DNA of 64,000 nt from an uncultured Lachnospiraceae bacterium (GTDB lineage: Bacteria > Bacillota > Clostridia > Lachnospirales > Lachnospiraceae). The translations under genes were made by a program, and so were the position numbers. This document shows positions 1-8,097 of this stretch, piece after piece. The stretch is from assembly GCA_947565425.1 (NCBI GenBank), contig CANOFW010000003.1, positions 124,001-188,000 of the forward strand, given 5' to 3'. The notes beneath the pieces are model-generated. The model searched no databases, was not told the DNA's origin, and saw nothing but the letters and a program-made list of their open reading frames with translations. The stretch's first letter is position 1. The number at the start of each line of letters is the position of its first letter.

Positions 1-149
1 AGGGATATAAGGTGGTGGTGCCAAACCAGGAACAGCCCTGGTGCATTCACGACGATGGCTTTTATAATCTCAAGAATTATTATGAATCAAGGAAAATATT
101 TAACGCGTACTATAGAGGCGAAAAAACAATGAGAATGCAGGAGGAATAA
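1..149 (+). CDS. StrF-like glycosyltransferase, C-terminal end only
   Basis: This is an open frame read from base 3 to the TAA at 147-149; the gene begins before the window. Its roughly 48 residues contain PWCIHDDGFYNL, which closely matches PWCIHDCGFLNL in the complete StrF-like glycosyltransferase at 36387-37457. Downstream there is only a short tail ending in MRMQEE. The stop codon lies 2 bases before the ATG of the next gene, so the two are almost certainly co-transcribed. The fold and the transferase role are inferred only from this paralogy. Confidence 0.6.
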   Translation, partial: GYKVVVPNQEQPWCIHDDGFYNLKNYYESRKIFNAYYRGEKTMRMQEE

Positions 150-151
150 AG

Positions 152-1858
152 ATGTACCATGAACTGATCGAAAAGTTGAACCCCAAACCGACATTTAACC
201 TTAAATGGTATAAGGATGGGGACTTGTATTCAGATGGAGATGTTGAGGACTTACTCATTAAGTTGATAGCCGAGAATGAACCGGAAAAATATTCAGATAT
301 AATCCTGGCAAATATGAGCTGGCCGACTTACTACCATTTGACGCATCTGCGGAAAAATATTTTGAATTGGTATCCGTTTGAGAAGGAGAACAGCGTATTG
401 GAAATCGGTTGCGGTATGGGCGCCATTACCAACATGCTCTGTGAGAAGTGCCATGATGTAACGGCAGTAGAGCTCTCAAAGCGGAGAGCGACAGCAACGC
501 TGCTGCGCTGCCGCGAGAAGGAGAATCTGGAAATTATTGTCGGTAATTTAAATGATATCCAGTTTGACAAGAAGTTTGACTATATTACGCTGATTGGCGT
601 GTTGGAATATCAGGGAACTTATACGAATACAGATAATCCCTACCTTGATTTCCTGATGGAGATTAAGAAATACTTAAAACCGGGCGGAAAGCTTCTCATT
701 GCCATTGAGAATAAATATGGCCTCAAGTATTGGTGCGGCGCCAGGGAGGACCATACCGGATTTCCGTTTGAGGGGATGAATCAATATTCTATCACCAATA
801 AGGGTGTAAGGACCTTTTCTAAAAAGGAACTGGAAAATTTGGTGAGGGACAGTGGGTTTGCACATTCCTTCTTTTATTATCCACTACCGGATTATAAGCT
901 GCCGACGGTGCTTTACTCGCAAAAGCAGTTGCCTAAGAATGAGAACATGCATAACTTGCAGCCATATTATATTCCAGATAGAACCACATTAGTTGCCGAC
1001 GAGATGGGTGCTTATAAGGATGTCATTGAAAACGGTGTGTTTGAGTTTTTTGCCAATTCTTTCCTTGTAGAGTGTTCAGATGACGAGCATTTGGGCAGGG
1101 TTACGTTTAGCTGTTTCAGTACGGAGAGAAAGGAAAAGTACCGGATTGCCACGGTGTTTACCGATGAGGGCAAGGTGGAAAAAATACCGCTCAATGAGAC
1201 GGAAGGGGCGGCCCATATATGGCAAAGTGTGAAGAATGGACTTGCCCTGCAAAAAGCAGGGAAGAACGTGCTGCCGATGCAGCTTAAAAATGGGAGGCTG
1301 GTGTCTGAGTTTGTACAGGGGCAGTCGCTGGAAGAGCGGGTACTGGCAGCAGTAGAACGGAAAAATAAATTTGAGGTATGTCGGATTTTGGATCAGATGT
1401 ACCAGGAAATCCTCACATCTTCAGAACATATCGGGGCAGAGGAGAATATTTTCTATACGATGGAAATTGACAAAGATGTAAATGCGGACAAATATGGCCC
1501 CATATTAAAGGTTGGGTTTATTGATATGATTTTGCGCAATGCGTTTTATGTTGATGGGCAGATTCAATGGTTTGACCAGGAATGGGTGTTAGAGTGCGTT
1601 CCGGCGGGATTTGTTTTCTACCGATTGTTGACTTCCTTGTATCCGTCATTCCCCTATGTGGATAAGGTTCTTCCAGTCGGTGAAATTGCCAATAAATATG
1701 GTCTGCTTGCGGCATGGAACGAGTACAATATGATGGAGCGCTTGTTTGCAGATATGGTCATTGACTATGCGCATGTTACGGAGAGTAATGTTTACCGCAA
1801 AGGAGACAGAGCGGCTTGTTTGAATAATATCCAGAAGTTGTTGGGGATGGCGCCATAA
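152..1858 (+). CDS. Class I SAM-dependent methyltransferase with long C-terminal domain
   Basis: This 568-residue protein has a Rossmann-type SAM-binding motif, VLEIGCGMGAI, at about residues 82-92. An acidic strand (VTAVELS) and the later KPGGKLLIAIEN strand are also typical of class I methyltransferases. The region after residue ~260 is not methyltransferase-like. It includes IQWFDQEWV near residue 470, which resembles the metal-binding segment of sugar/aminoglycoside-type kinases, so a kinase-like second domain is possible but unproven. The SD sequence CAGGAGG precedes the ATG at 152. It sits between two glycosyltransferase genes, so the likely substrate is a glycan or an activated sugar. 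The substrate cannot be read from the sequence. Confidence 0.7.
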   Translation: MYHELIEKLNPKPTFNLKWYKDGDLYSDGDVEDLLIKLIAENEPEKYSDIILANMSWPTYYHLTHLRKNILNWYPFEKENSVLEIGCGMGAITNMLCEKCHDVTAVELSKRRATATLLRCREKENLEIIVGNLNDIQFDKKFDYITLIGVLEYQGTYTNTDNPYLDFLMEIKKYLKPGGKLLIAIENKYGLKYWCGAREDHTGFPFEGMNQYSITNKGVRTFSKKELENLVRDSGFAHSFFYYPLPDYKLPTVLYSQKQLPKNENMHNLQPYYIPDRTTLVADEMGAYKDVIENGVFEFFANSFLVECSDDEHLGRVTFSCFSTERKEKYRIATVFTDEGKVEKIPLNETEGAAHIWQSVKNGLALQKAGKNVLPMQLKNGRLVSEFVQGQSLEERVLAAVERKNKFEVCRILDQMYQEILTSSEHIGAEENIFYTMEIDKDVNADKYGPILKVGFIDMILRNAFYVDGQIQWFDQEWVLECVPAGFVFYRLLTSLYPSFPYVDKVLPVGEIANKYGLLAAWNEYNMMERLFADMVIDYAHVTESNVYRKGDRAACLNNIQKLLGMAP

Positions 1859-1940
1859 GCTTGCGCCGGTAGTTTGGAGACGGAAGTGGAAGCGGGTATG
1901 GATAGGAGTAGAAATAACAGGTACAGATAGGAGTGGAAAA

Positions 1941-3734
1941 ATGAAAAAAGTTTCTGTAATATGTGTAGATTGCGATAGCAGTTATATTGACAGGATGTTA
2001 GCAGAGCAGACACACACCAATTTAGAAGTAGTGGAGACAACGACAGGTAAAGATTTCTATGAGGATATTGCAGGGTATTGTGCGAGTACAGATAGTGATT
2101 ATATCTGTTTTCTGGAGCCGGGCCAGTTGCTGGCGCCCAATAAGATTGCGTGCATGGTGGAATATGCACAGAAGTTACCGGATGCAGCGGTAATTTTTTG
2201 TTACCGTGGGTATATTGAGGCAGATGGAACACATGTGGCGCCTCCTGATGAACTATTTCGTGGGAATTTTGTCGACACTTGTTTTCGTGGCAGTCAAACG
2301 CTGCGTGTGTGCATAGAATTAGGTAATAACTTGTTGGGAAATCTCACGACAATGATGTTTCGCAGAGAGCGCGTGCAGTTATGTCTGGACAACCTCAAAC
2401 AGTATGATGTTGGGGAAAATTCCCAGATGCAAAAGACAATGCTGTTGTTTGAGATTGTGGCAGAGAGCGTGATTGCAGTTTTAGAGAGGACGTTGACAGC
2501 TACGTTTGTAGAATTGTTTGATTTGCCTGTGCTTAGAGCACAGACAAGCCTGTTTGCCGAACAGGTGGAGATATTTCGCAAGCTTCATCACTGGGAGGCG
2601 TTTGAGAATAAGCCACTGGGGATTGCTGCGGAACTTCAGATGTTGCTTCACGGCCAGTATGATGTGCGGGACAGGCATTTGCAAAAGGATATTACCTTTT
2701 TTGCCACAGATAAAGGGGAAGAGTATAATCTCCATCCGATCCTGGAAGAAGCGAGGTGCAGAGGTTATGAAGTGCGCATGACAAGTAATCTGGATGAGAA
2801 AGCGGAAATCGGCGTATATTGTCAGCATGTAGGGAAGCCGGAGAATGCAAAATTTTCTGTTGTCTTATTACATGATATGGCGCAGGGGCACCTCCGCTGG
2901 CCGAATATGTGGGCGGTAGAGCGTTGGCATGTCTATGATATCGGCATTCTTCCGGGTGTGAGATGGAAGGAGAGATGGGAACGGTGTGCGTTTCAGTATT
3001 ATTTGAATCCGCGTTGCGGTGCCTATATGCTCGGATATCCCAAGTGCAGCCAGATTTTCTCAAAAGAGTTGCAGGAGCGCGTAGATGAGTTGAAGAAATC
3101 AATGAATCTAAAATATGACGTTACGGTCCTTTATGCCCCGTCGTGGGAAAATGATGGGAAAGAGGATGATTTCGTGCGCGCGCTGGCTTCTTTGCCGGTT
3201 AATCTTTTGGTAAAACAGGCATGGTACGATGAAAGTTCATTTGAGGATAATCCGCTGTATGCAGAAACTTTTCGGGATATCCAGGAAATGCGCGAGCTTC
3301 ATGAAGGGAAATATGACAACCTGCATTACATAGAGCCGGAGGAAAGCATCCTGGTGGCTCTCAAAATGTGTGACTTGATTGTATCTGACGAGTCCAGCGT
3401 TATGACGGAAGGCATGATGTTTGGCAAGCCAAGCCTCGCCGTTGAAGATTGGCTGGTGCCGGACACCATTCCCAAAAGGTTTGCCAGTATACCTTATGAC
3501 GACGTCTATAAGTGTAAGAAGGCGCAGCTGCGGCAGGCGGTTGAGGAACTGATTGCTTCGGGCCTGGGAGGCGAAAAATTTGCTGAAAAGTCAGAAGAAG
3601 CATTTGTTAATAAAGAGCATGTAAACCGCGACATCATGGATGCCATAGAATATTTTACTACCGGCAAGGGCAATACGGACTTCCTAAAATGGAAGATGTC
3701 TACCCTCTATATGCCAGCAAATATGTGGTCGTAA
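1941..3734 (+). CDS. Two-domain transferase: GT-A-like N-terminus plus CDP-glycerol transferase-like C-terminus
   Basis: The protein has 597 residues. The first ~240 look like a divergent GT2 fold: they begin MKKVSVICVDCDSSYID and contain DYICFLEPGQLL, in the place of the usual DxD strand. From about residue 250 it resembles the GT-B CDP-glycerol:polyglycerophosphate glycerophosphotransferase family. The supporting motifs are VTVLYAPSWEND, the lysine/histidine-rich middle strand and SDESSVMTEGMMFGKP. Such proteins transfer phospho-polyols or sugars to wall and capsule polymers at the inner face of the membrane. The SD GGAGTGG precedes the ATG. It ends 4 bases before the convergent stop of the cytidylyltransferase gene. 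Confidence 0.65.
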   Translation: MKKVSVICVDCDSSYIDRMLAEQTHTNLEVVETTTGKDFYEDIAGYCASTDSDYICFLEPGQLLAPNKIACMVEYAQKLPDAAVIFCYRGYIEADGTHVAPPDELFRGNFVDTCFRGSQTLRVCIELGNNLLGNLTTMMFRRERVQLCLDNLKQYDVGENSQMQKTMLLFEIVAESVIAVLERTLTATFVELFDLPVLRAQTSLFAEQVEIFRKLHHWEAFENKPLGIAAELQMLLHGQYDVRDRHLQKDITFFATDKGEEYNLHPILEEARCRGYEVRMTSNLDEKAEIGVYCQHVGKPENAKFSVVLLHDMAQGHLRWPNMWAVERWHVYDIGILPGVRWKERWERCAFQYYLNPRCGAYMLGYPKCSQIFSKELQERVDELKKSMNLKYDVTVLYAPSWENDGKEDDFVRALASLPVNLLVKQAWYDESSFEDNPLYAETFRDIQEMRELHEGKYDNLHYIEPEESILVALKMCDLIVSDESSVMTEGMMFGKPSLAVEDWLVPDTIPKRFASIPYDDVYKCKKAQLRQAVEELIASGLGGEKFAEKSEEAFVNKEHVNRDIMDAIEYFTTGKGNTDFLKWKMSTLYMPANMWS

Positions 3735-3738
3735 ACTT

Positions 3739-4623
3739 TTAAATATACGAACTATCTATTTGTTTTAATTCCTGATAGGTGTCGATTTCTATAATATCGC
3801 TGAAACGGCAGGGACGCACGGTGACATGGTAGTTACGGCTTCGGTATTCTAAGGCCACCTGGTCCCAGTATCGTTCCCTGCCGCCCGGAGAGCGGTAAAC
3901 TTCCTCAATATCCTGTATTAGTCGTGTGCCATCCTCCTCATTCCAGTAGGAAATGCCAAACATATGGTAGCAGTCAGTTCCGCCGAGGCACATTTTGGTG
4001 ATGATGCCATTCCTGGTGTGTAAACACCAGTCGTCCGTGCGTTCTACCGGCACGCCCAGGTAATTTGTCTGGTATTGGTATCTGGTAATCAACTCTGGAT
4101 TATAAATCAACAGATCGGCGTCGCAGACATAAGCGTTGGCAATCAGATGCCGTGCGCGCATGGCAGAGGAAATGCTGTTTTCCTCATTATAGGAGGGGTT
4201 TTCTATAAATTGAATCGAGGGATATTTGGATAAAAGCTGATCGAATTGTTCGCCCAGATATCCCCGCACAATATAGATATCCTCAATATCTGCATCGCAG
4301 GCGGCGTCAAGCAGGGTGTCGATAATACGCTTACCTTTTACACGCACCAATGGTTTTGGCGTGTTTAGCGTGACGGGAACCAGACGTGAGCCAAATCCGG
4401 CAGCGAAGATCAGAAGCCGCTTTACACGGTAGGGTTCTAAAATTTCTAATCCTTTTGCGGTAATTATGCCGTCTCGTAGATATGCGTTTTTCGTTAATTC
4501 AGCCAGTATTTTATTCACTGTTCCCAGGGAAATATCAAGAGTTGCGGCGATTGCCCGCTGGGAAAGTTTCTGTCCTGCTTTCTCGATCAGAGTCAAAATA
4601 TCAAATTGTTTTTTCGATAACAT
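3739..4623 (-). CDS. Winged-helix/nucleotidyltransferase fusion, LicC-like cytidylyltransferase
   Basis: Residues 1-60 form a winged-helix domain (QRAIAATLDISLGTVNKIL reads as the recognition helix). From about residue 70 there is a sugar-phosphate nucleotidyltransferase domain with the G-rich loop FAAGFGSRLVP followed by TPKPLVRVKGKRII. A CDADLL metal-binding strand follows. Relatives include CTP:phosphocholine cytidylyltransferase (LicC) and the phosphonate cytidylyltransferase PntC, so the product is likely CDP-choline-like or CMP-aminoethylphosphonate-like. It is the last gene of a minus-strand operon behind an ABC importer, which suggests activation of an imported phospho-compound. The DNA-binding domain may let the enzyme regulate its own operon. 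The substrate is not determined. Confidence 0.7.
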   Translation of the reverse strand: MLSKKQFDILTLIEKAGQKLSQRAIAATLDISLGTVNKILAELTKNAYLRDGIITAKGLEILEPYRVKRLLIFAAGFGSRLVPVTLNTPKPLVRVKGKRIIDTLLDAACDADIEDIYIVRGYLGEQFDQLLSKYPSIQFIENPSYNEENSISSAMRARHLIANAYVCDADLLIYNPELITRYQYQTNYLGVPVERTDDWCLHTRNGIITKMCLGGTDCYHMFGISYWNEEDGTRLIQDIEEVYRSPGGRERYWDQVALEYRSRNYHVTVRPCRFSDIIEIDTYQELKQIDSSYI

Positions 4624-4632
4624 AGTATCACC

Positions 4633-6213
4633 TCATTTATGTGATTTCTTAGCCATTAGGCTGACAAGGCCCTTCATGGCAAGATTGATTCCCCAGATTA
4701 AGAGGGAAATAAACGCAGATGCTTCCAACATGGTTTGCGCTTCAAATTGATTAATCATTAGCGCTACCGGTCTTGTGGCGGCTGTGGCAAGAAAGGCAAC
4801 GGCAGAAATTGTCATCATTGAATTGATAAAGAAATAAGAAAACATTTCCAGCAGTGTAAAGTGGGTCTGTGAGACAAATACATTGCAGATCATTCTTAGC
4901 TTGCCGATACCTAAGGTTGCTCCCACATCCTCGAGATTGCTGTTTATTTTGCCCATGCTGTTGTACATCATCAGGTAGGGCGAGGCAAAAAAGTGTATCG
5001 TGTTGACGATAACCAGGATTGCCATGGTGTTGTAAATCCATGTGGTTTTAAAGAACATCACATAGGAGAGTCCAAGCACAATTCCAGGTATGGCGAGAGA
5101 GACTGTGGACGCAAGGTGAAGGAGACGCGAGCTGCGGGAGGGCATTCGTGCGCAAAAATAGGCGCAGAAAAAGGCGATAACAGTCCCCAGCAGCGCGGTA
5201 CATACGGCAATTATCAGCGAATTCATTAAGTAACCCCATACGCCTTTCTGGATGGAGGACAATATATGGTGCAGCGTGAAACTCATATCTCTGGGATAAC
5301 GCTCGGCAAAGGTTAGCACGGCAAAAGAGACGATAGGAACCAGTGCGCACACGGATGCCAGAGAGAGGAAAATGTAGGAAAGCACGTCGCCTATGCGTGA
5401 TTTGCGCGGAGTAAAAGGCTTTGACTGGAAAGTGGAATTCGTACGGTTTTGACAGAACATATCTATCAAAAAAGCGACGATGGCAGGAGCCAATAAGATG
5501 ACGCCAAACACACTTCCTTGTGCAAAATCTTGTCTGCCGATGACTTCTTCATACATGAGCAGTGGAAGCGTCTTGTATGTACCGCCTACCATCAGAGAAA
5601 CACCGTAGTCCGTAACGCATAAGGTAAACGTGGCAAAAAGTACGTTTATCATAGGCTTGCGCAGATAGGGCAGCGTGATGGCAAAGAGTTTCCTATGCGG
5701 GGGAATTCCCAGCACGGACGCTGCCTCGTACGGTGTAGCATCTTCATAGCGCAGAATATCAAGGAGCATCAGGTAGGCTATGGGGAAGGAATACATGACG
5801 CTGCCGGTGACGATGCCCCAGAAACCATAGATGCCCTGGGAAATGTTAAAAAACCGCGTGAGCGCTCCATTGCTGCCAAAAAGGATGATCAGGCTCATCC
5901 CGTGTGACAGTGAAGGAATTAGCATGGGAAAAAGCAGCAGCGTATGGAAAAATTTTTTGCCGCGAATGGCGGTACGCGCCATGCAGCAGGCGACGGTCAG
6001 TGCAAGTGTAACAGAAATTAACGTAGCGGTAAGTGATGAGGCAATGGAGTTTAGGAACGCTTGGCCGACTGTGGGCATGGCAAGTATTTTTGCGATGTCT
6101 GCCTGTCCGAAGTTCATAAGCAGCTTTGCCAGTGGTAGAATTACGGATAGAAAGAAAAAGCATCCGATGATTAATTTGATTAACCCTAGGGTTCTTTTTT
6201 CTCGGTTTGACAA
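4633..6213 (-). CDS. ABC importer permease, double-length (FbpB/aminoethylphosphonate type)
   Basis: This 526-residue inner-membrane protein has about twelve hydrophobic segments arranged as two fused permease halves. Each half carries an EAA-loop motif that contacts the ATPase: YEAASVLGIPPHRKLF in the first half and LEDVGATLGIGKLRM in the second. Fused permeases of this kind occur in ferric-iron, thiamine and 2-aminoethylphosphonate importers. The start overlaps the end of the upstream ATPase gene by 28 bases (6186-6213), and the stop lies 9 bases before the next ATG, so translation is coupled. The linked cytidylyltransferase makes an organophosphonate or phosphoryl-amine substrate more plausible than iron. 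That is inference. Confidence 0.8.
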   Translation of the reverse strand: MSNREKRTLGLIKLIIGCFFFLSVILPLAKLLMNFGQADIAKILAMPTVGQAFLNSIASSLTATLISVTLALTVACCMARTAIRGKKFFHTLLLFPMLIPSLSHGMSLIILFGSNGALTRFFNISQGIYGFWGIVTGSVMYSFPIAYLMLLDILRYEDATPYEAASVLGIPPHRKLFAITLPYLRKPMINVLFATFTLCVTDYGVSLMVGGTYKTLPLLMYEEVIGRQDFAQGSVFGVILLAPAIVAFLIDMFCQNRTNSTFQSKPFTPRKSRIGDVLSYIFLSLASVCALVPIVSFAVLTFAERYPRDMSFTLHHILSSIQKGVWGYLMNSLIIAVCTALLGTVIAFFCAYFCARMPSRSSRLLHLASTVSLAIPGIVLGLSYVMFFKTTWIYNTMAILVIVNTIHFFASPYLMMYNSMGKINSNLEDVGATLGIGKLRMICNVFVSQTHFTLLEMFSYFFINSMMTISAVAFLATAATRPVALMINQFEAQTMLEASAFISLLIWGINLAMKGLVSLMAKKSHK

Positions 6214-6980
6214 GGAGTAACACCTTTCCTTTCGTAAAACTTTATGAGTGATAAAATCTTGCGGTTTAGATTATCAATCACAAATTCTTGTACATAACGA
6301 TCCGCGGGAGACTGAAGAATGTGGCTGGGACTATCTAACTGGTGAATGACAGCGTCGCCCATTACCATAACGCGGTCAGATAAGGCAAACGCTTCTTCCT
6401 GGTCATGGGTGATATAAATCATCGTCGTTCCAGACTCATGTTGAATGCGTTTGAGTTCTTCGCGCAGCGACAATCGCGTGGCGGCGTCTAGTGCGCTCAT
6501 GGGCTCGTCAAAAAGAATGATGGCTGGTGAAAGCGCAAGCGTGCGGGCGATGGCGACGCGCTGCTGCTGGCCGCCGGATAATTCTCCCGGATATTTTTCG
6601 AGATGTTCGCTCAGCCCGACTTGTTCGAGCATCTGCAAGGCAATCTCACGCGAATGGTTCTTGTATTCCTTATGCAGACGTAAAGCGTATTCCACATTCT
6701 TTAATACGTTCATATTTTCAAATAAAGCATAATTCTGAAAAACAATGCCCATGCTACGCATGTCTGGGGCAACATGGGTAATATCCCGACCATCCAGCAG
6801 GAGTTTTCCGCTGTCCGCGTCCAGCAGCCCGATAAGAATGCGCAAAAGCGTTGTCTTGCCACAGCCGGAAGGACCCAGGATGGATAGGAATTCTCCCGGT
6901 TCCACGGTAAATGAGACATTGTTCAGTATTGTCTTTCCATCAAATTGTTTTGTAATATTTTCTGCAATCAATGATTCCAT
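6186..6980 (-). CDS. ABC importer ATP-binding protein
   Basis: The protein has 264 residues and every ABC ATPase motif: Walker A GPSGCGKTT near residue 37, a Q-loop (FQNYALF), the signature LSGGQQQR, Walker B IILFDEPMSALD and the switch histidine in ITHDQEEA. It belongs to the CUT2/FbpC/PotA-like group that pairs with substrate-binding proteins. The short region after residue 230 is not a TOBE domain of normal size. The gene overlaps the binding-protein gene by 13 bases and the permease gene by 28 bases, confirming a tight operon. Confidence 0.9.
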   Translation of the reverse strand: MESLIAENITKQFDGKTILNNVSFTVEPGEFLSILGPSGCGKTTLLRILIGLLDADSGKLLLDGRDITHVAPDMRSMGIVFQNYALFENMNVLKNVEYALRLHKEYKNHSREIALQMLEQVGLSEHLEKYPGELSGGQQQRVAIARTLALSPAIILFDEPMSALDAATRLSLREELKRIQHESGTTMIYITHDQEEAFALSDRVMVMGDAVIHQLDSPSHILQSPADRYVQEFVIDNLNRKILSLIKFYERKGVTPCQTEKKEP

Positions 6981-7963
6981 TTGTCCAGCAGCCGCTCCTT
7001 TAATTCTATATCTTCAATTCCCTTCATATCTGCATAGGGGATATCTTGCGGGAAGTTTTCCATTGAAATCTCTGTGTCAGTGAAAATGGGTTCTGGTGCA
7101 TAAATTTTATTTTCTTCCCGGCTGACTTCTGCACAGATGTAATCAAATACTTTCATTACATCTTCGTCTTTCTGTCTGCCCTCAATTATGGCGTTGCCGT
7201 AAGTCGTATAGGGCGCGCCGGAATCGAAAAAGAGAATTTCAAAGTCATTTCCATCGTTAATCTGCTCTGCTGCGTGAAAGGTCATTCCCAGGGCGATGGA
7301 TGCTTCGCGGGTGACGAGCGCTTTTACCGGACCAGAGCCAGAGGTGGTAAAGCCCTGCCCGGAAATATTCTCGGCAAGTTTGTCGAAGTAAGCAAAGGCT
7401 TCATCTTCGCCGCGTTCATTAATCATTTGCAGCAAGAAAATATATCCAGTACCAGAGGATTTGGGATTAGGCATGGAAATTTGACCTTTATATTCGGGCT
7501 TTAACAAATCATCATAACACGTAGGTTTGGCGAGCCCTTTTTCTTCTAAAGCAGCCGGGTCGATGACGATGGCGCCGCTCATGCGCATGGCGGGCACATA
7601 TTTATGGTTTTCCGGTATAAGGTCCGGTGTATATTGTTCAAAGTCAATATTTTCTAATGTGGCAAGACTGTCGCTGCATTTTTGTAGATAAGAAGATTCC
7701 AGTTCAAGAATGATATCGGCGTTAGAATCTTTTCCTTCGGCGGCAAGTTTGGCGGCCATGCTGCCGGTGTCTATGTAAGTTTGCTGAATGTTATATTCAG
7801 GAAATTTCTCATTCAACCTGTCTTGCATAAGTTCCAGACATTTTTCTTCGGCACAGGAATAAATAGTAATCGTTTTTTTTGAGCCGCAGCCAGCCAAAAG
7901 ACCCAGGCAGAGAATGGCGGCGCCCAAGAGAATGGAACATTTTTTCTGTAACATATCAATCAC
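6968..7963 (-). CDS. ABC importer substrate-binding lipoprotein
   Basis: This is a 331-residue lipoprotein with a signal peptide ending in the lipobox LLAGC (Cys26), so it is anchored on the outer face of the membrane. The mature protein has the features of type II periplasmic-binding proteins of the iron/2-aminoethylphosphonate family: ITIYSCAEEKCLELM at the start, MPNPKSSGTGYIFL in the middle and a GNAIIEG segment. It is the first gene of the minus-strand operon and has a good promoter at 7988-8016. Ligand candidates are 2-aminoethylphosphonate, phosphocholine or phosphoethanolamine. The choice rests on the adjoining cytidylyltransferase. Confidence 0.8.
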   Translation of the reverse strand: MIDMLQKKCSILLGAAILCLGLLAGCGSKKTITIYSCAEEKCLELMQDRLNEKFPEYNIQQTYIDTGSMAAKLAAEGKDSNADIILELESSYLQKCSDSLATLENIDFEQYTPDLIPENHKYVPAMRMSGAIVIDPAALEEKGLAKPTCYDDLLKPEYKGQISMPNPKSSGTGYIFLLQMINERGEDEAFAYFDKLAENISGQGFTTSGSGPVKALVTREASIALGMTFHAAEQINDGNDFEILFFDSGAPYTTYGNAIIEGRQKDEDVMKVFDYICAEVSREENKIYAPEPIFTDTEISMENFPQDIPYADMKGIEDIELKERLLDKWNH

Positions 7964-7987
7964 ACTCCGTTTGTTCGTTTTCCATAT

Positions 7988-8016
7988 ATTGTAATCTGAA
8001 AATGAACATGTGTCAG
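7988..8016 (-). promoter_or_regulatory. Sigma-A promoter of the ABC importer operon
   Basis: On the minus strand the -35 box CTGACA (plus-strand 8011-8016) is separated by 17 bases from the -10 box TACAAT (plus-strand 7988-7993). Both are one change from consensus. The start codon of the binding-protein gene is about 25 bases downstream, and GGAG lies 10 bases before its ATG. Confidence 0.7.
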
Positions 8017-8034
8017 TAAATATTTTTTGCTGAC
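8012..8034. promoter_or_regulatory. Inverted repeat bridging two divergent -35 boxes
   Basis: GTCAG at 8012-8016 and CTGAC at 8030-8034 form an inverted repeat with a 13-base A/T-rich centre. Each arm overlaps the -35 box of one of the two divergent promoters. It could be an operator shared by the importer operon and the AAA-ATPase gene, or simply the two -35 boxes facing each other. The winged-helix cytidylyltransferase of the same operon is a candidate ligand-responsive binder. Confidence 0.4.
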
Positions 8035-8058
8035 TTTTCTACGTGGCTGTGGTAAAAT
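8030..8058 (+). promoter_or_regulatory. Sigma-A promoter of the AAA-ATPase-like gene
   Basis: CTGACT at 8030-8035 is followed after 17 bases by TAAAAT at 8053-8058, with an extended -10 TG just upstream. The gene starts about 40 bases further on. Confidence 0.6.
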
Positions 8059-8097
8059 AATAATCAAGTGTCAATAAAATTAAAGTGAGAGTGAGGT

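Noticed and set aside
7988..8058. Mobile-element ends at the divergent promoter
   Set aside because: The inverted repeat is short and each arm is explained by a -35 box; no target-site duplication was seen.
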